This document shows, in pieces, positions 22,886 to 30,399 of a stretch of DNA of 32,409 bases. The translations under genes and the position numbers were made by a program. Source of the DNA: a virus; the IMG/VR virus record IMGVR_UViG_3300010885_008273, positions 1 to 32,409 of that record. One strand, written 5' to 3'. Within the stretch, counting starts at the first letter, position 1, and each line of letters begins with the position of its first letter. Below the pieces are notes generated by a model, which was not told the origin of the DNA, did not search any database, and saw only the letters and a list, made by a program, of their open reading frames with translations.

Positions 22886-23242
22886 TTGAACACTGCGTCG
22901 TTTGATACGCTTCTTAAAGAAATCGTGTAAACTAACCATATGTCCCGCAATAATTTTGATTTCTTTGGTGCTGAACGTTTTAAGACAGGGTCTGAATGGG
23001 TGGAAATCGTCCTTTAAGAACAAGTTGATGGGGATTATTCTATTACTTTCCCACCACCATTGTTCTCCCATTCTGAGGAAGTATGTTTTTAGATCGTCTG
23101 ACTCTATTGCTTGGAAATCATAAAAGTTTATAAAATTACCGTCACTGTTTTGTGTTATTCCCACATATTCTTCTCCACAGTAGCTGACTACTGCTAGAAA
23201 GGGAAACTTTTTTAATAGTTCTGGTAGTTTAGGTGTTGTCAC
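22865..23242 (-). CDS. Conserved hypothetical phage protein
   Basis: A 125-aa protein starting at GTG 23242. It has beta strands with VVSYCGEEYVGITQNSD and a Trp-rich segment WWWESNRIIPINLF, then a basic C-terminus (KKRIKRRS). It resembles small conserved proteins in T4-like phages but is not assigned. Its 3' end overlaps the DnaE-like gene by 21 bp in convergent orientation. A recognisable promoter is missing; the region upstream is occupied by the plus-strand late box TATAAATA of the next gene. Confidence 0.55.
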   Translation of the reverse strand: MTTPKLPELLKKFPFLAVVSYCGEEYVGITQNSDGNFINFYDFQAIESDDLKTYFLRMGEQWWWESNRIIPINLFLKDDFHPFRPCLKTFSTKEIKIIAGHMVSLHDFFKKRIKRRSVQLVKRVK

Positions 23243-23245
23243 GGG

Positions 23246-23253
23246 TATAAATA
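23246..23253 (+). promoter_or_regulatory. T4-consensus late promoter (TATAAATA), leaderless geometry
   Basis: Exact TATAAATA followed by CTCTT and ATG at 23259. The predicted start site is the A of the ATG, with no room for a Shine-Dalgarno. Confidence 0.8.
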
Positions 23254-23258
23254 CTCTT

Positions 23259-23690
23259 ATGCAAATTACAGCTTATTTATTCAACCCAGAAGTGATGGCA
23301 AGGTTTAACAAACCAAATACTGTGCGTAACACAGTTATGTGGAACAAGCCACTGCGAGTGTACAAGGGTGCAGACAATTTCATTGATATTGTAGTCAATG
23401 ACTTTGATTTACAGCCAACTACTGTTAACCTTTACACTTTCAACTTCCGTGTGCGAGACAGAGAGCAGACTCTCTTATTAGATAAAGATATTGCTATCAA
23501 AACTGGATTTACCAATCGCCTAGCACTTAATATTCTAGAAGCAGATCTAGCAGATGTAAACATTGGAATGTATACTTGGGGCATAAGTCTCACAGATGAA
23601 AATGGGTTAAAACGTCCTCTGTACCTAGAACTTAACGGTAACGCAGAGGGTTCAATACAGGTTGCAAGATGGTTCTTTGGCGCGGTGTAA
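23259..23690 (+). CDS. Virion structural protein, tandem paralogue 1
   Basis: A 143-aa protein, first of three tandem paralogues. After a 26-residue N-terminal extension, the body starts MWNKPLRVYKGADNFIDIVV, nearly the same as the start of paralogue 3; an alternative start is therefore ATG 23337. The body is a single beta-rich domain with shared positions: KG.DN.(I/F)D, FxFxVRDRE, (L/I)xLDK, FTNRLALNI, GMYTWGIS and RPLYLELNG. This looks like an immunoglobulin-like or baseplate-type beta sandwich. It has an exact T4 late promoter. A baseplate or tail role is inferred. Confidence 0.6.
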   Translation: MQITAYLFNPEVMARFNKPNTVRNTVMWNKPLRVYKGADNFIDIVVNDFDLQPTTVNLYTFNFRVRDREQTLLLDKDIAIKTGFTNRLALNILEADLADVNIGMYTWGISLTDENGLKRPLYLELNGNAEGSIQVARWFFGAV

Positions 23691-23693
23691 CCC

Positions 23694-24038
23694 ATGTCTA
23701 GAAGTATAAAAGTGTTTAAGGGCGTGGATAATTTCATCGACGTTGCAGTAAAAGACCAAGAACAACAATCCTTGTCTGTTAGCGAATACTCTTTTCATTT
23801 TAAAGTTAGAGATCGAGAAGCTAACATAATTATAGACAAAGCACTAGGTTTCGTTGAAGGGTGTACAGATAAGCTAGCAGTAGATTTACTAGTTGCCGAT
23901 CTAGACAGTATCGACCTAGGGTCATATGTTTGGGGCATTACCGTAGTAGATGAGGACAACAAAACTCGTCCTTTATTCCTAGCATTAAACGGCGACATCG
24001 AAGGTACACTTCAAGTTGAAAATAGTCCAATCTCATAA
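23694..24038 (+). CDS. Virion structural protein, tandem paralogue 2
   Basis: A 114-aa protein, the shortest paralogue, starting 3 nt after the previous stop. MSRSIKVFKGVDNFIDVAV aligns with paralogue 1, as do HFKVRDREANIIID, GCTDKLAVDL, GSYVWGITV and RPLFLALNGDIEGTLQV. It consists of the beta domain only, without N- or C-terminal extension. Tandem duplication followed by divergence is clear at protein level. It is presumably assembled with its neighbours as a hetero-oligomer in the tail or baseplate, though this is inference. Confidence 0.65.
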   Translation: MSRSIKVFKGVDNFIDVAVKDQEQQSLSVSEYSFHFKVRDREANIIIDKALGFVEGCTDKLAVDLLVADLDSIDLGSYVWGITVVDEDNKTRPLFLALNGDIEGTLQVENSPIS

Positions 24039-24049
24039 GGTGAACAAGC

Positions 24050-24754
24050 ATGTGGAATAAACCTATAAAACTATTCAAAGGTGTAGACAACGTATTTGAT
24101 ATACAAGTGCAGGACTTTGATCAACAGCCTATACCAGTTAGAACATATGTGATACGATTCCGTGCAGTGGACTTCAATGAAATTCCTGTACTCAGTAAAG
24201 AGCTCAACTTTCGAGAAGGCTTCACTAACAGACTAGCGTTAGACATTAGTCGTCACGAGATTGCGGATCTTGAACCTGCATTATACAAATGGGGTTTAAG
24301 TATTGATGACGGTGAAGGACTAGAGCGTCCACTATACCTAGAACAAAACGGTGCAACCGAAGGTTCACTTGAGATATCAGATTGGAGCTACGCAGATGAC
24401 GCACTAGTATCTGCAGTATTGGACACATGGACATTGGACGCAAACACTACCAATGTTACCAATGACATACTAAGTGGCGTAGTCACATTAGATGCGCTAA
24501 CAGGTAGCCAACTCAGTCCCATGCATACCATTGCAGTATTCAAAGATGCAGGAGCAGACGGTAAACTAACTGTTGAAGTATCAAACAACATGACCAACGC
24601 AACATGGGCAACAGCATATACCATAACGCTCACTGCGGGAACAACAAACAGTTACAACAATTTTTATGGTATCTATGAACGCCTTCGTTTCCGTTTTACA
24701 CCGTCCATTTATAGCAGCGGCACTATCCAAACTTTATACTATAGATTGTTTTAA
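24050..24754 (+). CDS. Virion structural protein, tandem paralogue 3 with extra C-terminal domain
   Basis: A 234-aa protein preceded by an AAGGTG Shine-Dalgarno. Residues 1-113 are the shared beta domain (MWNKPIKLFKGVDNVFDIQV, GFTNRLALDI, ALYKWGLS, RPLYLEQNGATEGSLE). Residues ~125-234 form an additional beta-rich, Thr/Asn-rich domain with repeated hydrophobic strands (LTVEVSNNMTNATWATAYT, FYGIYERLRFRFTP), like carbohydrate-binding or discoidin-type modules on phage fibres. This extra module suggests it is the outermost of the three. It ends 40 nt before the primase gene, where transcription switches to an early promoter. Confidence 0.62.
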   Translation: MWNKPIKLFKGVDNVFDIQVQDFDQQPIPVRTYVIRFRAVDFNEIPVLSKELNFREGFTNRLALDISRHEIADLEPALYKWGLSIDDGEGLERPLYLEQNGATEGSLEISDWSYADDALVSAVLDTWTLDANTTNVTNDILSGVVTLDALTGSQLSPMHTIAVFKDAGADGKLTVEVSNNMTNATWATAYTITLTAGTTNSYNNFYGIYERLRFRFTPSIYSSGTIQTLYYRLF

Positions 24755-24758
24755 AAAC

Positions 24759-24788
24759 TTGATTTTGACCAGCATTTAAGTATACAAT
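24759..24788 (+). promoter_or_regulatory. Sigma70-like early promoter of the primase gene
   Basis: TTGATT at 24759-24764 with TATACAAT at 24781-24788 (TATACA at 16 nt, or TACAAT at 18 nt). The expected start site is at or a few bases before the primase ATG (24795), so the leader is very short or absent. Confidence 0.55.
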
Positions 24789-24794
24789 ACATGT

Positions 24795-25793
24795 ATGACT
24801 AATGCCTTAACACAAACTGTAGTTGATCTTTGGAGACAGGGTAGGAAAACCAAACTTAGTCCAACAGGTTGGATTAGTGGTAACGCTGTGTGCTGCGATG
24901 ACCGCAGAGGGCGAGGCGGTCTGCGATCAGATGTTGACGGATCTTGGAATTGGCATTGTTTTAATTGCCAGTTTAAAACTGGTTGGATGCCCGGTCGATT
25001 ACTGTCAGTTAAGAATAGAGACTTCATACATAAACTTGGTGCAAGTGATGACCAGTTGTCTCAACTGTCAATGATAGCATTGAGACTAAAAGAGGACATA
25101 CCTCTTTTAAACACGCGAGACACCGTAGCAGCAGCATTTCCCCTTCACGATTTGCCCGAGCAAGCAATTCCTATCGCACAAGCACTAGTTGAACATGCTG
25201 ATAATCAACAACTCGTCGAAGTATGCAATCGCATACTAGCAAGACAACTGGATCTCGGCAAGTATTACTGGTCGCCGGACATGCCCAATCGCTGGATTAT
25301 TCCGTTTACATGGCATAATAAAAACGTAGGATGGACTGCGAGAAGTATAGGAAAAACAAAACCAAAGTATCTTAGTTATGTGCCTAACGGATATGTATAT
25401 GGGCTAGATCATCAGCACCCAGACTGGACAGTGATGATTGTGTGTGAAGGTGTACTCGATGCTGATATAATAGGTGGTGTTGCTGTACTAGGTAGTTCAA
25501 TGTCTAATAAACAGCGAGAACATATTGAACGATCAGGTAAACAGATTATATGGGTAGCCGACCAAGACGAAACTGGGCTTAGGGTAGCCGAGCGAGTGTT
25601 AGCATGGGGATGGGGATGGGCTATTAGTATCCCGCACTGGCAAGACTGCAAAGATATTAATGATGCCGTAGTCCGATATGGTCGGGAAGCCACTTTACTA
25701 AGCATAATTACATCAGCAACTCGCAATAAAGTATCCGCTACTTTGCGAATCAAACAATTAAGGCACAAGCTCAAGCATGAAAGAACAAATTAA
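24795..25793 (+). CDS. 61: DNA primase, gp61-like
   Basis: A 332-aa protein. An N-terminal zinc-binding region has CC (33-34) and HCFNC (H54, C55, C58). The TOPRIM fold shows the conserved Glu in CEGVLDADI (E219, D222) and the double-Asp motif ADQDETG (D256, D258). This matches T4 gp61, which synthesises RNA primers on the lagging strand in complex with gp41. The following gp41-like gene overlaps it by 17 bp, as expected for a primosome pair. The length is close to T4 gp61. A 9-bp hairpin (25087-25109) lies within the coding region. Identification is secure. Confidence 0.92.
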   Translation: MTNALTQTVVDLWRQGRKTKLSPTGWISGNAVCCDDRRGRGGLRSDVDGSWNWHCFNCQFKTGWMPGRLLSVKNRDFIHKLGASDDQLSQLSMIALRLKEDIPLLNTRDTVAAAFPLHDLPEQAIPIAQALVEHADNQQLVEVCNRILARQLDLGKYYWSPDMPNRWIIPFTWHNKNVGWTARSIGKTKPKYLSYVPNGYVYGLDHQHPDWTVMIVCEGVLDADIIGGVAVLGSSMSNKQREHIERSGKQIIWVADQDETGLRVAERVLAWGWGWAISIPHWQDCKDINDAVVRYGREATLLSIITSATRNKVSATLRIKQLRHKLKHERTN

Positions 25794-27207
25794 AAACTAC
25801 GATATAGATATCCAAAAACTGTATCTGCAGATGCTGTTGCATGATGCCGAAACCTTTGTGCGTGTACAAAGTATCTTTGATCCAGAAAGCTTTGATCGTA
25901 ATCTGCGACCCACTGCAGAATTCATTAACACCCACGTTAGCGAATACAAGGTACTGCCCACACTAGAACAGATACAGGCTACTACTAATCAAAAGTTTGA
26001 TCGAATTGAGGGTATTACTCCCGCTCACCTTGACTGGTTGATGGATGAGTTTGAAACCTTTGCAAGGCATAAGGCATTAGAGCGAGCAATCATTGCCAGT
26101 GCAGATATGTTGGAAAAGGGACACTATGGCGATGTAGAAAACAAGATCAAAGCCGCAGTACAGATTGGGCTTACCAAGGATATTGGTACCAATTACTTTG
26201 AAGACCCCCGCGCTCGACTGACTGGATTGCGAGACGGTAACGGACAGATCAGCAGCGGTTGGACCGATATTGACCATGCACTGTATGGTGGACTAAATCG
26301 CGGCGAGCTTACTATTTGGGCAGGTGGCTCAGGTTCAGGCAAGAGCTTGCTTATGCAGAACCTCAGTCTCAACTGGGTACTAGCAGGATTAAACGGCATT
26401 TACTTTACACTGGAACTTAGCGAAGCACTGTGCAGCATGCGACTGGACAGTATGGTTGCAGAAGTCAGTTCGCGCGATGTATTTAAACGTATCGACGACG
26501 TTGAGCTTAAGGTGCGTATGGCGGGCAAGCGGTCAGGAGCACTTCAGATCAAGTACATGCCATCAGGCAGCAGTTGTAACGACTTCCGCAGTTACATCAA
26601 AGAATACACCACACGCACAGGGCACAAACCAGACTTTGTTGCTATTGACTATCTGGACTTGTGCAGTCCCAATAGCAAGACTATAGACCCAGGTAACTTG
26701 TTCGTGAAGGACAAGTACGTAAGTGAAGAGATGCGCAACTTGGCCAAAGAACTGAACGCTATTTGCATTACTGGCAGTCAGCTTAACCGTGCAGCAGTTG
26801 AGGAAGTGGAGTTTGACCACAGTCATATTGCAGGTGGTATGAGTAAGATTAACACTGCAGACAACGTGATTGGTATCTTTACCAGTAGAGCCATGCGTGA
26901 GCGTGGGCTGTATCAGGTACAGTTTATGAAAACACGCAGCAGTAACGGGGTAGGACGCAAGGTTGAACTTGAGTTTGACACAGAAACACTGCGTATTAAG
27001 AACAGCACTAACAGTAACAATCAACCCGCATCTACAGCATTATATCAGAATATCAAAACACGTAGTACAATTGCTGCAGATCCAGGTACAACATTTAATA
27101 CTGGGTCAGATTCACCTAGTGCAGCATGGGACGAACCCGTTGGGAAGATTACAGCAAACACCAGTAGCAGTCGTCTCAAACAGATGCTGGGCAATTTGAA
27201 TCAATAA
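25777..27207 (+). CDS. 41: Replicative DNA helicase, gp41/DnaB-like
   Basis: A 476-aa DnaB-family helicase. An N-terminal helical domain (1-130) is followed by the RecA-like core with Walker A GGSGSGKS (183-190), YFTLELSE (~209-216), Walker B-like FVAIDYLDL (~286-294) and the SQLNR (~327-331) H3-like motif. It would form a hexamer translocating 5' to 3' on the lagging strand and stimulate gp61. Residues after ~415 are Ser/Thr/Asn-rich and probably flexible, ending in a helix SSRLKQMLGNLNQ. The start ATG overlaps the primase gene by 17 bp. Identification is secure. Confidence 0.94.
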   Translation: MKEQIKNYDIDIQKLYLQMLLHDAETFVRVQSIFDPESFDRNLRPTAEFINTHVSEYKVLPTLEQIQATTNQKFDRIEGITPAHLDWLMDEFETFARHKALERAIIASADMLEKGHYGDVENKIKAAVQIGLTKDIGTNYFEDPRARLTGLRDGNGQISSGWTDIDHALYGGLNRGELTIWAGGSGSGKSLLMQNLSLNWVLAGLNGIYFTLELSEALCSMRLDSMVAEVSSRDVFKRIDDVELKVRMAGKRSGALQIKYMPSGSSCNDFRSYIKEYTTRTGHKPDFVAIDYLDLCSPNSKTIDPGNLFVKDKYVSEEMRNLAKELNAICITGSQLNRAAVEEVEFDHSHIAGGMSKINTADNVIGIFTSRAMRERGLYQVQFMKTRSSNGVGRKVELEFDTETLRIKNSTNSNNQPASTALYQNIKTRSTIAADPGTTFNTGSDSPSAAWDEPVGKITANTSSSRLKQMLGNLNQ

Positions 27208-27221
27208 TTGATTGCAGCCTT

Positions 27222-27229
27222 GCTAAATA
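27222..27229 (+). promoter_or_regulatory. T4-type late promoter box (GCTAAATA)
   Basis: GCTAAATA in the 44-nt gap after gene 41, followed by a GGAG Shine-Dalgarno (27240-27243) and ATG at 27252. It separates the early primosome genes from the late virion block. Confidence 0.7.
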
Positions 27230-27251
27230 AAGCAATGCTGGAGTTAATCTA

Positions 27252-28088
27252 ATGAAGATTTCTGAATTTGCTGTTAAAGAACAAGAATTTCTCGATGAGA
27301 TAGGTGCAGTGCCGCTATGGAAGCGAGGCTTATATAAGCTAGGCGCAACACTTGGCAGTCAGAAAGCCTTAGGTAAGCTAGATGTAGCGCACGAAGCTAA
27401 CAATCTATACAAGCAGGTAAAGAAATGGATGGGGCAATCGGGCGAACGGGCCGTAAGCGCCAATGATCTCGTTAATGTAGTTAGCATCCAGCAAGGTAGA
27501 TTTGATCAGGGCATAATGAATACTGCTATACAGAAAGCAGGAATTGACGGTGATGCAAAATTAAGCATGCGCCAGCTGGGTAAAGTACTAGTTGGATATT
27601 TACAGCAGTCTTCTCGTAGAGATGCTGTAGCAAATCCACAAAGTGGAGGCAATCAGCAAGCTGCACAGGACCAGCCACAAACCGCTGCTCCCCAAGTACA
27701 ACCTACACCACAACTACAACCTACACCTCAGCAAGCAGCACCTGAACCACAACCTGCTGCACCTGCCCCGCAACCACAACCAGCACCCGCTGCGCCTGAA
27801 CCACAACCACAACCAGCACCTGCTGCACCTGCCCCGCAACCACAACCAGCACCCGCTGCGCCTGAACCACAACCACAACCAGCACCCGCTGCGCCTGAAC
27901 CACAACCAGCTGCTCCTAAACCCGAACGCCAAACAATTGCACAACGCGGGCAAGCAGCACAAGCAAGACAAGCTACACAAAAGGCAGGCGGCATGAAGAA
28001 ACTTGGCCCGCAGCAGGTTAAAATTGTCAAAGAAAGTATTGACGATCAAATTCTAAGTGAATTTGCTCAGAAACTAGATAACATCTAA
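27252..28088 (+). CDS. Pro/Gln/Ala-repeat virion protein, possible packaged protein
   Basis: A 278-aa protein. The N-terminus MKISEFAVKEQEFLDEIG resembles a T4 capsid-targeting sequence with a possible LDE site. Residues ~18-120 are a helical, charged domain (WKRGLYKLGATLGSQKALG). Residues ~135-222 are Pro/Gln/Ala-rich with four or five copies of the 11-aa unit AAPxPQPQPAP (169-222). The last 55 residues are basic, then end in ESIDDQILSEFAQKL, an ending seen in T4-like virion proteins. The late promoter and the low-complexity linker support a structural or internal head role. Function unknown. Confidence 0.6.
   Translation: MKISEFAVKEQEFLDEIGAVPLWKRGLYKLGATLGSQKALGKLDVAHEANNLYKQVKKWMGQSGERAVSANDLVNVVSIQQGRFDQGIMNTAIQKAGIDGDAKLSMRQLGKVLVGYLQQSSRRDAVANPQSGGNQQAAQDQPQTAAPQVQPTPQLQPTPQQAAPEPQPAAPAPQPQPAPAAPEPQPQPAPAAPAPQPQPAPAAPEPQPQPAPAAPEPQPAAPKPERQTIAQRGQAAQARQATQKAGGMKKLGPQQVKIVKESIDDQILSEFAQKLDNI
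27756..27917 (+). repeat. 33-nt tandem repeats encoding AAPxPQPQPAP
   Basis: About five copies of a 33-nt unit (GCACCTGCCCCGCAACCACA-type) in frame within the 27252-28088 gene. Copies are nearly identical, alternating Ala or Glu codons at one position, indicating a 66-nt higher-order unit. Confidence 0.75.
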
Positions 28089-28099
28089 GAGTAACATAT

Positions 28100-28402
28100 A
28101 TGAAGCGTAAAACTCGCAGCATACTTGAAGAGATTAATGACTTGGTACCAAATAAGAGTCGCCAGGAAGTAATCAATAGCCGTGCCAGTCACGTGCTGAG
28201 TAGTTTTATTAATTTTCTTGATAGCATTCACGAATCTTACGACCGCGAAACTGCAGAAAACCTAGAACGCAAGTTACTAAATGCAGTACGTGCGCGAGAT
28301 GCTAGTAAATTTACTAACAGTCTTCGTCGTATAGAAGAACAAGCAAGTGATGTCAGTGATACTGACCTTACTGAGTTCATTAAGAGTATTAAAAAGCTAT
28401 GA
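28100..28402 (+). CDS. Conserved hypothetical helical protein
   Basis: A 100-aa, strongly helical protein (MKRKTRSILEEINDLVP...). It has the run ESYDRETAENLERKLLNAVRARDASKF (given here in part: DRETAENLERKLLNAVRARD, residues ~50-69) and ends in a charged helix. I recognise it as a common small hypothetical in cyanophages and pelagiphages. The N-terminus contains ILEE-I, which could be a prohead-protease site. It overlaps the next gene by 4 nt (ATGA), so the two are coupled. Function unknown. Confidence 0.65.
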   Translation: MKRKTRSILEEINDLVPNKSRQEVINSRASHVLSSFINFLDSIHESYDRETAENLERKLLNAVRARDASKFTNSLRRIEEQASDVSDTDLTEFIKSIKKL

Positions 28403-30399
28403 GACTACACGATATACAAGTTAACGAGAATATGGCCAGCCGCGACCGCAATCATGGCGTAGAACATGAAGTAAACAATTTTGAAATACGTATCGACGGT
28501 CAACCTTGGAAGATATTGCCAGGTAAAGGTCCGGATGACAGTCCCGAACAGGTGCGTGAGGAAAATCGTATAGCAGGCATGTGCCAACGCAAAACTGCAG
28601 AGAGCGGCAAAGTATGGTCATGGCGATCAACTTCTCAGGAACCAAATGATACTATTACCCCTTCAGCTTCGACTGCGGTAACTACAAACTTTCAAGTCTT
28701 TATTAACGGTCGTTCGTGGCGAGTATTTAAGGGTGCAGGCCCAGACAATAGCCTTGCACAACGTAGTGAGATGGATAGATTAGAAAAAATGTGCAATCGA
28801 AAGAGTGTACAAACTGGGCGCAAATGGGAAGTCAAGCCAACTAAGGCAGAGCCAACTCCTGCTGGCCCACGCCCTCATATTACGGAAAAACAAATAAACA
28901 TGCCTGCACGTTTTAGTCCAGGTGATGAAGTCAGAGTCAAAGGTCATCCAGAACTATATGGCGTGCTAGTAAAGCTATTAGCCGACAATGCTGCGCTAGT
29001 AGATTTTGAAATTGATGATGGCCATGAGCCTGTTGGATCAGAAGTTGATCTAGCAGACCTAGAGCCAGCTACAGTACATGAAAGCAAAATGTCAAGACTT
29101 GACGCCGAGCTAGACAACCCAGAAATTGACGACGACATACATGATCCCAACATAAGTGACGAAGAGTTTGAAGACAAGTACGGCATGAGCAAGGAAATAG
29201 CTAAAATGTTCCGCGATGCTGCTATTAACGACAAACCCATTTTTGATCCAAAACACGACCGTTGGACTGAATATGGTGATCCAATACACGAACAGGATGT
29301 AGAAGAAAATACCGGTAATCAGATAGGCGGAGCGTTTGGTGCTATGGGTGCTGGATTTAGCGATGCTAAACTAGCCAAAGCAATAGTGTATTTTATGCAA
29401 GGTAGACACCAAGAAGGTGAACAATTTATCAGCATAGCACTTAGCAAAGCTGATCCAGCAGTTAAAGGAAAGATTCTGTCACAATTGAAATCCTTGCCTA
29501 AACTAAAGCCTGGGGTAGACCCTAACGATGATCCTGCTGCACAAAAGTATATTAACGATACAGTAATACCATGGATTAAAAAGCAACTAGGACAACGTGT
29601 GTCTGAAAAACTAGACGCTAATCAACGTCGTGCAGGACAAGCTGGACCAATGGAAGAGGGAACAGGAAACTCAGCAGATCCTAAATGGCATGGTAGCAAT
29701 GCTGACATGGAATGGTATGATGCTTACAAAGATCAGCCAATTCGTGTTAAAGTAAAGAATCACTCTGGTATTGGCGATGGCATATCTGGGACCTTCCTCG
29801 TCATAAAGTTTGAGAAAATTGATGCCACTAAAGCAACACTTACAATAAAATCACGCGACGGTGAGATGACAGCAACAGTAAACCTGGATAAGCCAGAGAC
29901 TGTATTAACTAAGCAGTATGACAGAGTCCCTGCAATGAAATTCTACATCGGTAGCATGCCAGCAACAGCTCGTCAAGCATTCAATCTGTTTCAACACAAG
30001 AATAACAAGAGTGAAGATGTATCCGAAGGCGACGTATTCTTTATTGAAATGGGCAACACACTGATCGAAACCACAGTGCTACGTGCCAATCACGACACTG
30101 TACTACTAGCTGCAGACAACGCAACAATGGCCATGCTAGATGCTTCCTCTATCATGGAAGCTGAATATCACGGACACAAGGTGCAATTGGGTAAACCCAT
30201 GCAGGGCGATGTTAAAAAATTTAAGGTCTATGTGAAGGATCCCAAGACTGGCAACATTAAGAAAGTAAACTTTGGCGATCCTAACATGCGCATCAAGAAG
30301 AGCAATCCTGCCCGCCGTAGAAGCTTCCGCGCACGTCATCACTGCGAAACTCCGGGACCAAGAACCAAAGCTCGTTATTGGTCTTGTAGGAAGTGGTAA
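28399..30399 (+). CDS. Large virion protein with duplicated N-terminal module and conserved C-terminal domain
   Basis: A 666-aa multi-module protein. Two ~50-aa repeats occupy residues ~27-75 and ~96-144: each has NF(E/Q)(I/V), a G(Q/R)(P/S)W, a G-x-GPD(D/N)S and an MC(Q/N)RK element. Then comes a linker, a small beta domain (FSPGDEVRVKGHPELYGVLVKL, ~170-200), an acidic segment, a helical middle with WHGSNADMEWYDAYK, and the last ~80 residues, containing KKFKVYVKDPKTGN, NFGDPNM and RARHHCETPGPRTKARYWSC. That C-terminal domain recurs in many T4-like marine phages. It is basic and could bind DNA. The stop codon abuts the next ATG. Role inferred as virion-internal. Confidence 0.58.
   Translation: MRLHDIQVNENMASRDRNHGVEHEVNNFEIRIDGQPWKILPGKGPDDSPEQVREENRIAGMCQRKTAESGKVWSWRSTSQEPNDTITPSASTAVTTNFQVFINGRSWRVFKGAGPDNSLAQRSEMDRLEKMCNRKSVQTGRKWEVKPTKAEPTPAGPRPHITEKQINMPARFSPGDEVRVKGHPELYGVLVKLLADNAALVDFEIDDGHEPVGSEVDLADLEPATVHESKMSRLDAELDNPEIDDDIHDPNISDEEFEDKYGMSKEIAKMFRDAAINDKPIFDPKHDRWTEYGDPIHEQDVEENTGNQIGGAFGAMGAGFSDAKLAKAIVYFMQGRHQEGEQFISIALSKADPAVKGKILSQLKSLPKLKPGVDPNDDPAAQKYINDTVIPWIKKQLGQRVSEKLDANQRRAGQAGPMEEGTGNSADPKWHGSNADMEWYDAYKDQPIRVKVKNHSGIGDGISGTFLVIKFEKIDATKATLTIKSRDGEMTATVNLDKPETVLTKQYDRVPAMKFYIGSMPATARQAFNLFQHKNNKSEDVSEGDVFFIEMGNTLIETTVLRANHDTVLLAADNATMAMLDASSIMEAEYHGHKVQLGKPMQGDVKKFKVYVKDPKTGNIKKVNFGDPNMRIKKSNPARRRSFRARHHCETPGPRTKARYWSCRKW

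Noticed and set aside
25087-25109. TAAAAGAGG-ACATA-CCTCTTTTA hairpin as a terminator
   Set aside because: It is inside the primase gene, ahead of gene 41, which must be transcribed; the T-run is only four bases. Kept as a note only.
27714-28049. Cys/Gly/Trp-rich antisense open frames
   Set aside because: They are shadows of the Pro/Gln/Ala repeat; composition is entirely explained by the sense repeat.
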